This document shows positions 1 to 8,575 of a stretch of 46,640 nt of DNA, one piece after another (positions within the stretch are counted from its first letter, which is position 1; every line of letters starts with the position of its first letter). The stretch is from Terriglobia bacterium. Lineage in GTDB: Bacteria; Acidobacteriota; Terriglobia; Terriglobales; Acidobacteriaceae. Location: assembly GCA_020073385.1 (NCBI GenBank), contig JAIQFH010000053.1, forward strand, positions 1 through 46,640, in the 5' to 3' direction. A program made the position numbers and the translations under genes. A model generated the notes under the pieces. It did not search any database and was not told where the DNA came from. It was given only the letters and a program-made list of their open reading frames with translations.

Positions 1-170
1 TCTACAAACGGTGCTTTTGCTGCTTCCCGCACTCGTCTCTTCCAGTAGGTAAGTTGGGATTGAGCCAGTTCCCGATCCCGGCAAAACGCCGCTACACTCA
101 GCCCGCTTTGCTCCTGCTCGGCAACCAGCTCCCGCCACTTCGCCCAGGCCTGCTCTCTACGCTGATTCAT
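1..170 (-). CDS. tnpA: IS66-family accessory protein TnpA (partial)
   Basis: Only the first 56 codons are present; the gene runs off the left edge. The ATG is at 168-170 and the protein begins MNQRREQAWAKW. The pattern SGLSVAAFCRDREL followed by LTYWKRR is the helix-turn-helix signature of the small IS66 accessory protein TnpA, the DNA-binding partner required for transposition. The start codon overlaps the stop that ends the truncated TPR frame next to it, as expected if that gene now reads a few codons into the element. The family call is from motif recognition. Confidence 0.75.
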   Translation of the reverse strand, partial: MNQRREQAWAKWRELVAEQEQSGLSVAAFCRDRELAQSQLTYWKRRVREAAKAPFV

Positions 171-228
171 GCGCCAAGCTTGCCGCAATCGGCGCTTGTA
201 GACAAGATGGGGTTCAGATATCGCTCAC
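1..228 (-). mobile_element. IS66-type insertion sequence, left end only (cut by window edge)
   Basis: The element holds the start of a tnpA-like gene, and the inferred outer end is at about position 228, where the minus strand reads GTGAGCG. IS66-family ends commonly start GTAAGCG, so the boundary is inferred from that resemblance. It also falls where the neighbouring TPR protein loses similarity to its family (after residues LPNY). The insertion therefore seems to have cut off the 3' end of the TPR gene. The rest of the element (tnpB, tnpC) lies outside the window. Confidence 0.6.
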
Positions 229-1729
229 GATAGTTGGGAAGCAAACCAGCATACCTTCCAAATTCATATGGTTTGACGGCTTCCAAGGTGCGCAATACTT
301 GATCTGCTTGTCCTTTTCTCAATTGTGATGCGGCCAAAATCACCGGAGCATCGACTCCATTCAGCAACGTGTCTAACGGATAGTCGTGCATTAGGCCGTC
401 CATTATCTGTTGCGGTTCCCGGCCCTCCCCATTGAAGGCCATCACCCGCGCGGCCACAACTTTTACACTTTTCGAACCCTCGAACTTCATCGCATCGGAA
501 CAGTTCTTATGCGCAGCAGTGGACTCACCAAACAGGGCCTGCGCGTCCGCCAGAAATAGCAACGCATTCGCAGCGGACTCCTTCAGGTTGGACTCGCGCG
601 CGATGCTGACAGCGTGCTGGGTACGTTGACGTGCCGAGTCGAGGCGACCATCAACCAAATCAATTCTTGCTTGCGTTGAAACCACAGAAAGATCGTCCGC
701 ATTCTGTGTCATCCAGGTTCGCTCACGGTCAAGCGCCGCATGGTCGGAACGCAGCAATGCCAACGAATACTTCAAGGAATGCAGCGAAGGCGGATCCGGT
801 TCCTCTTTTGGAATGCGACGTAGAGTGTTTTCTGCTTCATCGTAGCGACCCTGTTCCAAAAGAACGCGTGCCAGGTTTTCATAGCCTAGTTCTTCAGAGG
901 GGAAGAGAACCGCAGCCTGCTGAAGTTCATCCGTTGCTTTTTGATACAGGCCGAGATCCGAATAATTAATTCCCAGCAGGTTGTGCGGTGGAAACTCTTT
1001 GGGTTCCAGCTTTTCCCATGAGCGAAGAGCGTCAATCCCCTTGTATATCTCTCCAGTCACGGCGAGATAGTACCGGGCTTCAGAAAATGCCTTCAGATTG
1101 TCCGGCATCCTATTTCGCAGAGCGAACGCGCGCGTAAGATCCTGGCTTTCACGCTGGGTTTCTCCCAGCATGTTATCGGCGATGTCCAGCCAGCTCCAGG
1201 CCTCCGCAAAGTTGGGGTCGAGTTCTGTTGCCCTCCGCAGCAAGTCGGCGCTTTGTTGCGGTTGGCTGTGCACCAAGGTAGCGCCCATCAGGAAGGCTTT
1301 ATAGGCTGGCAACGATGTGGTCGGAAGGGGAGCCGGAGACGCCGGTGGATATCCGGAGTCCCCCGATAGCTGCAGGCGAGTGGCCGCCGCGAGCTGGTTG
1401 ACCGTGGCCATTACCTCGTCCTCATCCTTGGATTCCACCCGTTGCTGGGAGAGAGTGCGGTGTGAGCGGCAGTCGTGCACCGACAACTCAACTGTATAAC
1501 CGGCTCCTTGTGGCTTGATTTCTCCCGCAGTCAACAATTTTCCCTTGCCGCGCTCACATAATTGCTGGGTCAGTTCAGGCGTCAGGCGAGTTCCGTAGCT
1601 TTTCCCCATGCTCTGCAGCAGCTCAGCTAAATGCTCTTCATCGACCACCTCAACGGTAGGAGAGCGATCCAATTCCGTCTTGACGATGTCTCGCAGAACA
1701 TCGTCGAAGACAGTGTCGCCGGATTCAGT
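229..1729 (-). pseudogene. TolB/TPR-type signalling protein, truncated at both ends
   Basis: The reading frame is open from about 1729 (after an in-frame TGA at 1730-1732) down to a stop at 167-169, about 500 residues. It begins with SGDTVFDDVLRDIV, the internal start of a TolB-like domain usually preceded in acidobacterial proteins by a winged-helix or kinase domain and a membrane helix. Tetratricopeptide repeats follow (for example RRATELDPNFAEAWSWL and QQAAVLFPSEELGYENLARVL). No N-terminal effector domain remains, and the normal C-terminal repeats are replaced by IS66 sequence after LPNY near 235. The 5' edge is fused out of frame to another broken gene at about 1730. The only usable start is a weak TTG at 1672. 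A functional product is unlikely; a short TPR protein from the TTG cannot be excluded. Confidence 0.7.
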
Positions 1730-2226
1730 TCATCCTCGCTGGTCCACTTAGGTGCGGTGTACATCACGCCAATCAGCTTGTAGCCGTCGCCATTCTTCTC
1801 GTAAAGCAGCGAGGTCGGATGTTCGGGATTGAAGTGCTCCGCGGCCTCACGGGCGTACTCGGGATTGTTGAAGTGATATTCCTTGAGCGGAACGTTGGGC
1901 ATGAAGATGTGAAAACCATCTGCTAGCGCCGCCTTGTAGTCTTTGTATCTACCGCAGACTTTACGTGCCGCTAATGCTACCTGCTCAGCCTTTTCTTGGT
2001 CTCCCGGCTTGACCGGACGTAGAGCCGTCATCTTCATATGGGAGCCCGTAATATGGGAGCCCGTATCCATATGGTGCGCAGGCATTGAATGGTCGACCTG
2101 TGCTTGGCCGTCATTGCTCATATTCGGCATGCCCTGCGTAGCGTTTGTTTGCGCAGACGCTTTTGACATGATCCCCGGAGTCATGGCGATTAAAAGAAAC
2201 GAAGACCTAAATGCGATCTTCCTCAT
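1730..2226 (-). pseudogene. Secreted His/Met-rich protein of unknown function, 3'-truncated
   Basis: The ATG is at 2224-2226 and the protein begins MRKIAFRSSFLLIAM with a clear signal peptide ending near KASAQ. A low-complexity stretch rich in Met and His follows (HSMPAHHMDTGSH), which could bind metal. Then comes a globular region with KVCGRYKDYKAALADGF and FNPEHPTSLLYEK. Similarity to a recognisable protein type ends at SEDELN near 1735, exactly where the TPR frame begins. The frame continues as junk to a stop at 1627. I do not recognise a function. The sequence shows a deletion or recombination scar joining two genes on the same strand. Confidence 0.6.
2036..2065. repeat. Two tandem copies of a 15-bp unit
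   Basis: The unit atatgggagcccgta occurs at 2036-2050 and again at 2051-2065. It lies in frame in the secreted His-rich gene and duplicates the residues TGSH, so it is a recent slippage-type duplication that keeps the frame. Confidence 0.9.
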
Positions 2227-2443
2227 GTGGTCACCTCGATGCCAGCTTCCTCCAAGAGCCGGATTTTGAAGCTCTGCTTTTGTCGAGTTTTGTCGACTGA
2301 GCGTTTCTTCGCACCGTCGGTGCGTGTGACACCCTCTGCGCTGCGGCAAGACACACGGATACAAATCTGGACAGATCTGGTGAGAGCTGTTCCTGCGCCT
2401 GGGGTTGAATGGGAGAGAAGAAACCAACCAAAGGAGGACTCCT

Positions 2444-2804
2444 ATGAGTCTCAAAGCAAAATACGCAGCACTCACTTTCGGCGTGTTCCTGGCGTTCGCG
2501 ACGTTTGCAAGCGCGCAGACCACAGTTACCCGTACAAATCGTTGGGGAGACACGGTCACCGACACACGTTCTCTCCAGAACGGTCAGTACACGAACGACA
2601 AGACGGTTACGTCTCCAAGTGGAAGAACTTACACAAAAAACGAAACCGGGTACGTCAATGGCAACTGAAGGTTGGTAACGCAAACCACGCGGATTGGCCC
2701 CAACGGAAGATCAGTGACTTCCCACCTACCACGGCCCGTATGCAAATACGACCAGAGTGATCGGCCCCAACGGCGGCTCGCGGGTCTATCGGAGGCCCAA
2801 GTAG
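2444..2804 (+). pseudogene. Small secreted repeat protein with internal stop and frameshift
   Basis: The ATG at 2444 follows a strong ribosome site (aaggagg, 2431-2437). The product starts MSLKAKYAALTFGVF with a signal peptide ending at FASAQ, then TTVTRTNRWGDTVTDTRS. An in-frame TGA at 2666-2668 ends the frame after VNGN. The same frame then continues with the same repeat style (RLVTQTTRIGPNGRSVTS). A one-base shift near 2721 leads into the matching third block, ANTTRVIGPNGGSRVYRR, ending at TAG 2802-2804. Three in-register blocks of TTR-IGPNG type indicate one original gene of about 119 codons. The 74-residue N-terminal part may still be made. No function is known. A sequencing error could explain one lesion but hardly both. 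Confidence 0.65.
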
Positions 2805-2873
2805 AGGTGCGCACGGTCTTTCAGTTTGGATCTTTAGCCGCACTATCGTCCGATTCGTGACTAAGAGAGAGAA

Positions 2874-2909
2874 GCCATCCCACAAGTGATTTTGATGAGG
2901 TGGGATGGC
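2874..2909. terminator. Inverted repeat between convergent genes (bidirectional terminator)
   Basis: GCCATCCCAC (2874-2883) pairs perfectly with GTGGGATGGC (2900-2909), and the arms extend with gagag/ctctc outside. It lies between the plus-strand repeat-protein remnant and the minus-strand SRPBCC gene, the usual place for a shared terminator. There is no clear U tract. Confidence 0.6.
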
Positions 2910-2912
2910 CTC

Positions 2913-3422
2913 TCACGAGCAACTGGACGGTTCGGTGTGGGAAGAAGATTCACAGCCCAGTTCTCCACGGGTTCGTTCTGCTTCGTTCTTCAGATCCTTA
3001 GCATAACGCGCGAACACCGGACCGAAGTCCGGCAGCGACCCCTTGAGTAGCGGCAGCATCAAACCGGAAAAGCGCTCCACCATTGCAAAATCGGTTGAAC
3101 CGTCATCACGTGCCCTCAGTTCAAAGGTGCGTACCCCCTTGAAGACGGGAGTGAATCCGCCAGTCCAAGTCATGCGCTCTAATGGCATGACATTCGATAC
3201 CTTCGGAGTGAACGTTCGGTCTGTGCCAGGAACCCGCAGTCTGAGCCGCTCCCCCTCGCGAATCTGACCCTCGATGCTCGTGACGGTGGAGTTCCAGCGC
3301 GGGAAGCCCTGGGCATCGGTCAAGAGTCTCCATATGCGCTCGGCTTTTGACCGAATATTAATCGTGATACTGCACGTCATTGAGAACGCGCGCTGCATTT
3401 GCTCGAATGTCGATTCCTGCAT
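2913..3422 (-). CDS. SRPBCC (START-like) family protein
   Basis: The core runs from CSITINIRSKAERIWRLLTD through FPRWNSTVTSIEG to the closing helix VFARYAKDLKNEAER. This is the ligand-pocket fold of polyketide cyclase/SRPBCC proteins, which bind hydrophobic ligands; the ligand here cannot be read from sequence. The frame is open back to a TTG at 3485 that overlaps the stop of the upstream dehalogenase gene. The ATG at 3420-3422 with AGGGGAC just upstream is a better start and gives about 170 residues, normal for the family. It is the second gene of a two-gene minus-strand operon, so it is probably co-transcribed with the dehalogenase. Confidence 0.75.
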   Translation of the reverse strand: MQESTFEQMQRAFSMTCSITINIRSKAERIWRLLTDAQGFPRWNSTVTSIEGQIREGERLRLRVPGTDRTFTPKVSNVMPLERMTWTGGFTPVFKGVRTFELRARDDGSTDFAMVERFSGLMLPLLKGSLPDFGPVFARYAKDLKNEAERTRGELGCESSSHTEPSSCS

Positions 3423-3481
3423 CTGTTCTGTCCCCTGACTCGATTGGCGAAGCCCACGAAGGCGGCGACTCAGCTGAGCAC

Positions 3482-4384
3482 TCAAGCGGCCTTTGAAGTT
3501 AGTTGCCCAGCCTGCACCTTCGCTACGAAATGTGCTGTAGCTTCGCCGACCTCATTTGGAGAGTCTTCCTGCAAGAAATGTGCTCCCTGGACGGTGATCT
3601 CCTGCTGATTGGGCCACGCACGGCAGAACTCGCGTTGCGCACCGATCAAGAATCCACCTGGGTCCCCATTGATGAAGAGCTTTGGAAGAGGGCTGGTGCT
3701 GAGCCAGCGAGCGTACGAATCCACGATCTCGGTTACATCTTTGGGTTGCCCCTCAATCGGCAGATCTCTCGACCATGCCAGCATTGGTTGGCGCGAGGGC
3801 CCAGGGTTTCTGAAGTGCCGGCGATAGACTTCCATCGCTTCCTTAGATAGGCCTCGTAGGGGTAGGAGGTATTCGATGAAGAGGTTCTTCTGGAGGATCA
3901 ATTCTTCGCCAGTGGTTGTGCGCTGTCCTTGGAAGAACGCGCGCGTCACCACGGGCCATTCATCCCAGGAGAGGAAAGGTCGCACAATCGCCTCCATATA
4001 AACCAAGCCCTTGACTCGCTCCGGATGGCGATGCGCCCAGTCAAATCCGAGCGCCGACCCCCAGTCGTGAACAACCAGAATGATGTTCTCTTTCAGTTCA
4101 AGCGCATCGAACCAAGCATCGAGATAGCGACGGTGGTCGACAAACCGATACGAGTCATTCGGAGCAGTTCCTGAATTACCCATTCCAACATAGTCAGGAG
4201 CAAGACACCTACCGAGTGAAAGTACATGCGGAATAATGTTGCGCCAGAGATAAGAAGGGGTTGGGTTGCCATGCAGGAAAACAATCGGATCTCCCTCTCC
4301 CACATCGACGTAGGCCATACTGGTGTCAAGTACTGAGATGTGCTTTCGATAGGAAATGTCTTCGGTTGAAATCGAATGCGTCAT
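3482..4384 (-). CDS. dhaA: Haloalkane dehalogenase (HLD-II type)
   Basis: A 300-residue alpha/beta hydrolase that would split carbon-halogen bonds by hydrolysis through an aspartyl-ester intermediate, without cofactors, probably in the cytoplasm. The catalytic set of subfamily HLD-II is visible: nucleophile Asp107 and halide-binding Trp108 in VVHDWGSALG, acid Glu131 in VYMEAIVRP, base His269 in QGAHFLQEDSP, and the second halide ligand Asn40 in FLHGNPTPSYLWR. The length is typical (DhaA about 293 residues). The start ATG is at 4382-4384. Its stop overlaps the extended frame of the SRPBCC gene downstream. The natural substrate is unknown; such enzymes often act on environmental or biogenic haloalkanes. 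Related epoxide hydrolases lack the Asn-Trp halide pair, so the dehalogenase call is favoured. Confidence 0.9.
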   Translation of the reverse strand: MTHSISTEDISYRKHISVLDTSMAYVDVGEGDPIVFLHGNPTPSYLWRNIIPHVLSLGRCLAPDYVGMGNSGTAPNDSYRFVDHRRYLDAWFDALELKENIILVVHDWGSALGFDWAHRHPERVKGLVYMEAIVRPFLSWDEWPVVTRAFFQGQRTTTGEELILQKNLFIEYLLPLRGLSKEAMEVYRRHFRNPGPSRQPMLAWSRDLPIEGQPKDVTEIVDSYARWLSTSPLPKLFINGDPGGFLIGAQREFCRAWPNQQEITVQGAHFLQEDSPNEVGEATAHFVAKVQAGQLTSKAA

Positions 4385-4709
4385 ATCAAGCTGGTCAACT
4401 CCTTTCTTAGGCTGTCCCGTGGGTCTGACCAGTGACTTTGGATGCTTGGTCGGCAGTGTCGGATTCGTGCCGGGCGGTGAAATCCGTTGAAGGTTCGCCT
4501 ACAGTGATCACCTGAGTCGCACTCCTACACGGGTAGGCGGACAATAATCTCAGGTGGGCAGCAGAGACCGCCGCTGCCACAGCCTCCAATTCAGTGCGCG
4601 GACGGCTCATTCCACGTTCAAGAATCGCTACCGACGAGCGCGCTGGTGAAGATCGACCTCGGCAGCTTCTAGGCAACGACGACCAGAAGTCATCGAGCGG
4701 TTTCCGGGT
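4385..4709. other. Divergent intergenic region of 325 bp
   Basis: It separates the minus-strand dehalogenase operon from the plus-strand ECF sigma gene and should carry both promoters. A palindrome at 4524-4537 is the only clear element. The open frames inside (such as 4407-4676 on the minus strand) have no domain signal. Confidence 0.6.
4524..4537. promoter_or_regulatory. Palindrome CCTACACGGGTAGG (possible LuxR-type half-site pair)
   Basis: The arms CCTAC and GTAGG are perfect with a 4-nt centre. The CACGGGTAG half also occurs inside the conserved 40-bp element near 23377, upstream of stress genes. NarL/LuxR-type regulators bind inverted TAC-GTA heptamers, so a response-regulator site is plausible. 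It sits about 140 bp upstream of the dehalogenase start. Confidence 0.35.
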
Positions 4710-5420
4710 TTGCCGACAAACGGGGAGCTGTTAACACTCCTTTCCCAGCGAACGTCTATGATGTTGTGGGATTTTGCGCGAATGGCCAGGTCCGGCGACA
4801 GAAGTGACCTGCTCGCGGCAGGCCTGGGGCCCGGGCCTGTGAGGGAGCAGTTCGCCTCCGAAATCTCCGAGGACGTAACGTGGGTGGCTGCGGCGCAGGA
4901 CGGCGACCGGGCAGCGTTTGGGCAGCTCTACGAGCGCTATGCTCGCATGGTCCATGGAGTCTTGCTTGTGAGGGTCCCGGTCGGCGAGGTTGATGACCTC
5001 GTTCAGGACGTCTTCATGAGGGCACTCCGTCGGTTGTCAACGCTGCGGGAGACCGCGAGCTTTGGCGCATGGCTGGCAGCGATCGCTCGCAACGTGGCGA
5101 ATGACTACCACCGTCGATCGGTGCCAGAGGAGCCACTGACCGATGACGCCTCGGATCAAGAAATTGAGTGCGGAGCGTCCTGCACAGATCAGGATGAACG
5201 GGCCGTCGCAGTCTTCGAGGCAGTCATGAGTCTGTCCGAGACCTATCGGGAGACTTTAATTCTACGACTTGTCGAGGGCATGACTGGTCCTGAAATTGCG
5301 GCTCGCACCGGCATGACGCACGGCTCGGTGCGCGTCAATTTGCATCGCGGCATGGAGCAACTCCGCGCCAAGCTGATTGCGAGCCCGAGCCGCACGGGGC
5401 CAGAACAGGAGAAGTCCTAG
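4710..5420 (+). CDS. RNA polymerase ECF sigma factor
   Basis: Region 2 is seen in AFGQLYERYARMVHGVLL, DDLVQDVFMRALRRL and AWLAAIARNVANDYHRR. Region 4 is seen in LSETYRETLILRLVEGM and PEIAARTGMTHGSVRVNLHRG. This is a two-domain extracytoplasmic-function sigma factor that directs RNA polymerase to a small regulon, here probably its own operon. The start is uncertain: TTG 4710 gives 236 residues, and ATG codons at 4755-4760 give about 220, which fits the family better. It ends 2 nt before the FecR-like gene, so sigma and anti-sigma factor are translationally close, the standard arrangement. Confidence 0.88.
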   Translation: MPTNGELLTLLSQRTSMMLWDFARMARSGDRSDLLAAGLGPGPVREQFASEISEDVTWVAAAQDGDRAAFGQLYERYARMVHGVLLVRVPVGEVDDLVQDVFMRALRRLSTLRETASFGAWLAAIARNVANDYHRRSVPEEPLTDDASDQEIECGASCTDQDERAVAVFEAVMSLSETYRETLILRLVEGMTGPEIAARTGMTHGSVRVNLHRGMEQLRAKLIASPSRTGPEQEKS

Positions 5421-5422
5421 TC

Positions 5423-6538
5423 ATGGACACGGGAAAGAATCGAGCCGAAAACAGACCATCGACAAAGGGCAGCGACTATTTGTGGGACCGCTCCGGCGAA
5501 CCCGATCCCGAGATTCAGAAACTCGAATCGTTACTCGGGAAGTTTCGACACGATTCGCCCACCCCAGTTTTTCCCGTGATTGTCCCAGAGCGGCGATGGA
5601 CATTCTTTTCATGGCGCCTGAGAATATTTCCCGCTCTGGCTACAGCGGCGGTGGCCGTAGCGGCAATCGTTGTAGTGACATTCTTGGTTTACAGAGCGAA
5701 GCCCACACCCACCACTCTTGTGGGTTGGGACGTATTCGAAGTGCAAGGGGCACCTCGCATCGGACGAAAAACGCTCAGCGCGAACGAGGGAAGGAGCCGT
5801 CTCGGCATTGGCCAAATGCTTGAGACCGACAGTCAGTCGCGGGCCAGCCTTCAGGAGGACGATACCGGCAAAATCCAGGTAGACCCGAGAACGCGCCTGC
5901 GCCTGCTGAGCATGAGTTCGGGGCTGAAGCGGATCGCTCTGGATCGGGGAACGATTCACACTTACATCTGGGCGCCTCCCGGTCAATTCGTGGTCGACAC
6001 GCCGTCGGCCGTCACGGTGGACCTGGGTTGCGCCTACACCTTGCAGGTCGACGATTCGGGCGCGGGCATGGTGCGCACATCTCTCGGGTGGGTCGGATTC
6101 AAGCTGAATGGCCACGAGTCTTTCATTCCGGCGGGAGCAGCTTGCGCGACCCGGCCGAAGGTCGGCCCCGGCACGCCCTACTTCGAGGATTCATCCGCAG
6201 AGTTTCGTGCTGCTTTGACGAGGTTCGATTTTGAGGACAGCACACCGGAGCAGCGCGCTCACGATATCACGATCGTACTGAGAGAGGCTCGCAAAGAAGA
6301 TTCCCTCACGCTCTGGCATCTCCTGGCGCGTGCCGATGACCAGCAGCGAGTCCTGGTCTACGACCGGCTGAGCCGGTTCGTGCCTCCTCCTGCCACCGTC
6401 ACGAAAGAAGGCATCCTGCGACTCGATCAGCCCATGCTCGACCGGTGGTGGAATGAACTTGGGTTTGACGACATTTCAGTCTGGCGCCATTGGGAGCGTT
6501 CGTGGGCTGGTACAGCCACGCCAGGTCGCGAAAAGTGA
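5423..6538 (+). CDS. FecR-domain membrane anti-sigma factor
   Basis: The N-terminal cytosolic part starts with SDYLWDRSGEPDPEIQKLE, the sigma-binding motif common in acidobacterial anti-sigma factors. One membrane helix follows at about residues 66-90 (PALATAAVAVAAIVVVTFLVY). A periplasmic FecR-type beta-rich domain comes next (residues 130-240: RLGIGQMLETDSQSRASL, then DRGTIHTYIWAPPGQF). The C-terminal 130 residues are helical and carry no zinc-finger motif. It likely holds the upstream ECF sigma factor until a periplasmic signal arrives. The start ATG is 5423, 2 nt after the sigma stop. Two secreted unknowns follow and are probably part of the same regulon. Confidence 0.82.
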   Translation: MDTGKNRAENRPSTKGSDYLWDRSGEPDPEIQKLESLLGKFRHDSPTPVFPVIVPERRWTFFSWRLRIFPALATAAVAVAAIVVVTFLVYRAKPTPTTLVGWDVFEVQGAPRIGRKTLSANEGRSRLGIGQMLETDSQSRASLQEDDTGKIQVDPRTRLRLLSMSSGLKRIALDRGTIHTYIWAPPGQFVVDTPSAVTVDLGCAYTLQVDDSGAGMVRTSLGWVGFKLNGHESFIPAGAACATRPKVGPGTPYFEDSSAEFRAALTRFDFEDSTPEQRAHDITIVLREARKEDSLTLWHLLARADDQQRVLVYDRLSRFVPPPATVTKEGILRLDQPMLDRWWNELGFDDISVWRHWERSWAGTATPGREK

Positions 6539-6668
6539 TCTACAGCATCCTTTGCCTCGGACATTCAGCTCGATTTTTTCTCCGGCTAGACTCGTCTTGT
6601 TAACACTCCCCTTTCTCTCGGCGTCTCTTGAAGCGTGGGTTAAATCAGCAAACTGGGGGAAATCCAAA

Positions 6669-7340
6669 ATGAATGCACGCACCTTCTCACGCCTCGCAAT
6701 CACCACTGTGGCCGTTCTGCTCGGATTCACAACTTTCGCCCAAGCAGGACCGCCTCTGATCTGCCATCCCATTGAAATCGGGCAAGCGAAGTCGCTGCCT
6801 TGGGTCGAGCTCAACCACAAAGGAAGCTCGGACTATGACCTGAAGAAGCTCAGCCGGGACGCGATGGCCATTCTCGATTCGCGCACTCCTGTCTTAGTCC
6901 GCATGGAGACCTTACGCCGGGCCACAATCTACGCTCGCCAGGACCCGCACGCCGCGAAGGAGCTGATCACGCGACTTCAAGAGCGTGCAGCGAACTCAGA
7001 TGCCGCTGGTCACCCGGACGCTCTCGCGTGGTTCGACGTCGGCTACTTAGCCGAGGCTTACAAGCAATGGCTGGGCAAGGGCGAGCCCAACCCCGCGGCT
7101 GGCCTGGACGGATATAGCTTGGTGCGAAAAGCAATCAGCTTGCGCGGCTCCGATCCGGAAATGGAATTCGCGGCTGCCCTGATCACCCTGTCGGGCCCCG
7201 ATAGCGCGCATCGTGATCATGTTGAGAAGGCGATGGCAGGAGCAAAGTTCGATCCTCTTCTCGCGCAAAACCTGGCTTCCCACTTCAACCATGAGACGAT
7301 CTCCGAGCTTCTGGTCGCCGCGCCCGCAGGAAGGTTTTGA
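6669..7340 (+). CDS. Secreted protein of unknown function
   Basis: The ATG at 6669 has gggga upstream (6655-6660) and yields a signal peptide (LAITTVAVLLGFTTFAQA) followed by GPPLICHPIEIGQ. The mature part, about 195 residues, is helical and resembles TPR-like solenoids (VRMETLRRATIYARQDPHA; ALAWFDVGYLAEAYKQWLG). The frame is open upstream to 6453, but no better start exists there. I do not recognise a named family. It stands between the sigma/anti-sigma pair and a second secreted unknown that begins 2 nt after its stop, so it is probably periplasmic and under that ECF system. Confidence 0.65.
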   Translation: MNARTFSRLAITTVAVLLGFTTFAQAGPPLICHPIEIGQAKSLPWVELNHKGSSDYDLKKLSRDAMAILDSRTPVLVRMETLRRATIYARQDPHAAKELITRLQERAANSDAAGHPDALAWFDVGYLAEAYKQWLGKGEPNPAAGLDGYSLVRKAISLRGSDPEMEFAAALITLSGPDSAHRDHVEKAMAGAKFDPLLAQNLASHFNHETISELLVAAPAGRF

Positions 7341-7342
7341 CA

Positions 7343-8506
7343 ATGAAACCCTCAAACCGCAACTCTCTTACCGCAGGGGAAGTCAGATCATGGCTTCCCC
7401 GTCTGTTGGCATGCGGGCTTTTGGCCTTCTCGCTCGCGGGTTGGACCGCGGACGAGCAGCGCACGGCTCCGGACCTCACGGCCCACGAGTGGGGAACGTT
7501 CACGGCAATTGCCGGCAAAGATGGTCGTGCGGTCGAATGGTTGCCGTTAGGCCTGCCACGACTTCCCCGGTCCACCGATCTGCCCCAATTCGTGGAGCAT
7601 ATCAACGACGTCAATTTCAAGCTGGGGCTGCGTGGCACGATTCGCATGGAGACGCCAGTGCTCTATTTTTATTCTCCACGCGACGTGACCGTGTCAGCGA
7701 GAGTGTCCTTCTCCAAGGGACTCATCACCGAGTGGTATCCTCATGCCGATCGCGTCCAGCCAACCGGAGTCTTGACCGATACCAGCTTGAATCGCGCACC
7801 GTCGGATGGAAGCATCGCGTGGAACCACGTGGCGGTTTCTCCAAATCTGGCTGGCGCGTTCCCCAGCGACGCACAGATGAATCGCTACTACGCCGCTCGC
7901 GAGACCGCTTCCTCGCCGCTCCGCGTCCAGACCAGTACGGGGGAGCAAAGGGAGAAGTTCCTTTTTTATCGAGGAGTCTCCGCTAACCCGCTGCCGCTCT
8001 CCGCCAGGTTGACCTCCGACGGAGGACTCTTGGTCAAAAGTCTTAACGGAGACGAGATTCCAAATGCCATTCTTTTTGAGCGCCGCGGCCAACGAGTCGG
8101 CTATCGCTTCACGGGCGCGCTAACCGATCAAACTACCGTGGAGCCTCCCGTGCTGACGGGAAGCGTAGATTCTCTCTACGGAGATCTTGAAGAGGTTCTG
8201 GTCGGTCAGGGTCTCTATCGAGGCGAAGCCCACGCCATGATTGAGACCTGGAAAGATTCGTGGTTCGAAGAAGGCAGTCGCCTGATCTACATCGTGCCAC
8301 GCGGCTTCATCGACAAAGTCTTGCCGCTCACAATCGATCCAGCACCAGAACGGATCGTGCGTGTCTTTGTGGGCCGCTTTGAAATCGTCACGCCCGCGAC
8401 CGCCACGGCCGTAAAAACAGCAGTAGCCCACAACGATGAAGCCACATTAGACAAATACGGCCGCTTTCTAGAGCCGATTCTCGAAAGCATCCAGCAGGGG
8501 CGTTAA
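7343..8506 (+). CDS. Exported protein of unknown function (HEWGTFT family)
   Basis: The ATG at 7343 is preceded by ggaagg (7330-7335); a TTG at 7337 is also possible. The N-terminus has a hydrophobic segment (LPRLLACGLLAFSLAG) that looks like a signal peptide or anchor. After it comes LTAHEWGTFTAIAGKDGR, a block I associate with conserved exported proteins of Acidobacteria and Planctomycetes with no assigned role. Further conserved-looking blocks are METPVLYFYSPR, LFYRGV and AMIETWKDSWFEEGSRLIY. No catalytic motif is evident. It starts 2 nt after the previous gene and shares its operon. About 387 residues; function unknown. Confidence 0.65.
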   Translation: MKPSNRNSLTAGEVRSWLPRLLACGLLAFSLAGWTADEQRTAPDLTAHEWGTFTAIAGKDGRAVEWLPLGLPRLPRSTDLPQFVEHINDVNFKLGLRGTIRMETPVLYFYSPRDVTVSARVSFSKGLITEWYPHADRVQPTGVLTDTSLNRAPSDGSIAWNHVAVSPNLAGAFPSDAQMNRYYAARETASSPLRVQTSTGEQREKFLFYRGVSANPLPLSARLTSDGGLLVKSLNGDEIPNAILFERRGQRVGYRFTGALTDQTTVEPPVLTGSVDSLYGDLEEVLVGQGLYRGEAHAMIETWKDSWFEEGSRLIYIVPRGFIDKVLPLTIDPAPERIVRVFVGRFEIVTPATATAVKTAVAHNDEATLDKYGRFLEPILESIQQGR

Positions 8507-8575
8507 GAGAAGGCAACTCAAGAATGCTAAGCTGGCTGCCTGGTTGTTCAGATCTGTGAGACGCGCCAACTTAGA

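Noticed and set aside
2666..2668. In-frame TGA as another selenocysteine codon
   Set aside because: No Cys in the family context, no SECIS-like hairpin after it, and a second lesion follows.
4407..4676. Minus-strand open frame of 89 codons upstream of the dehalogenase
   Set aside because: No domain, no ribosome site, Ser/Arg-rich shadow composition.
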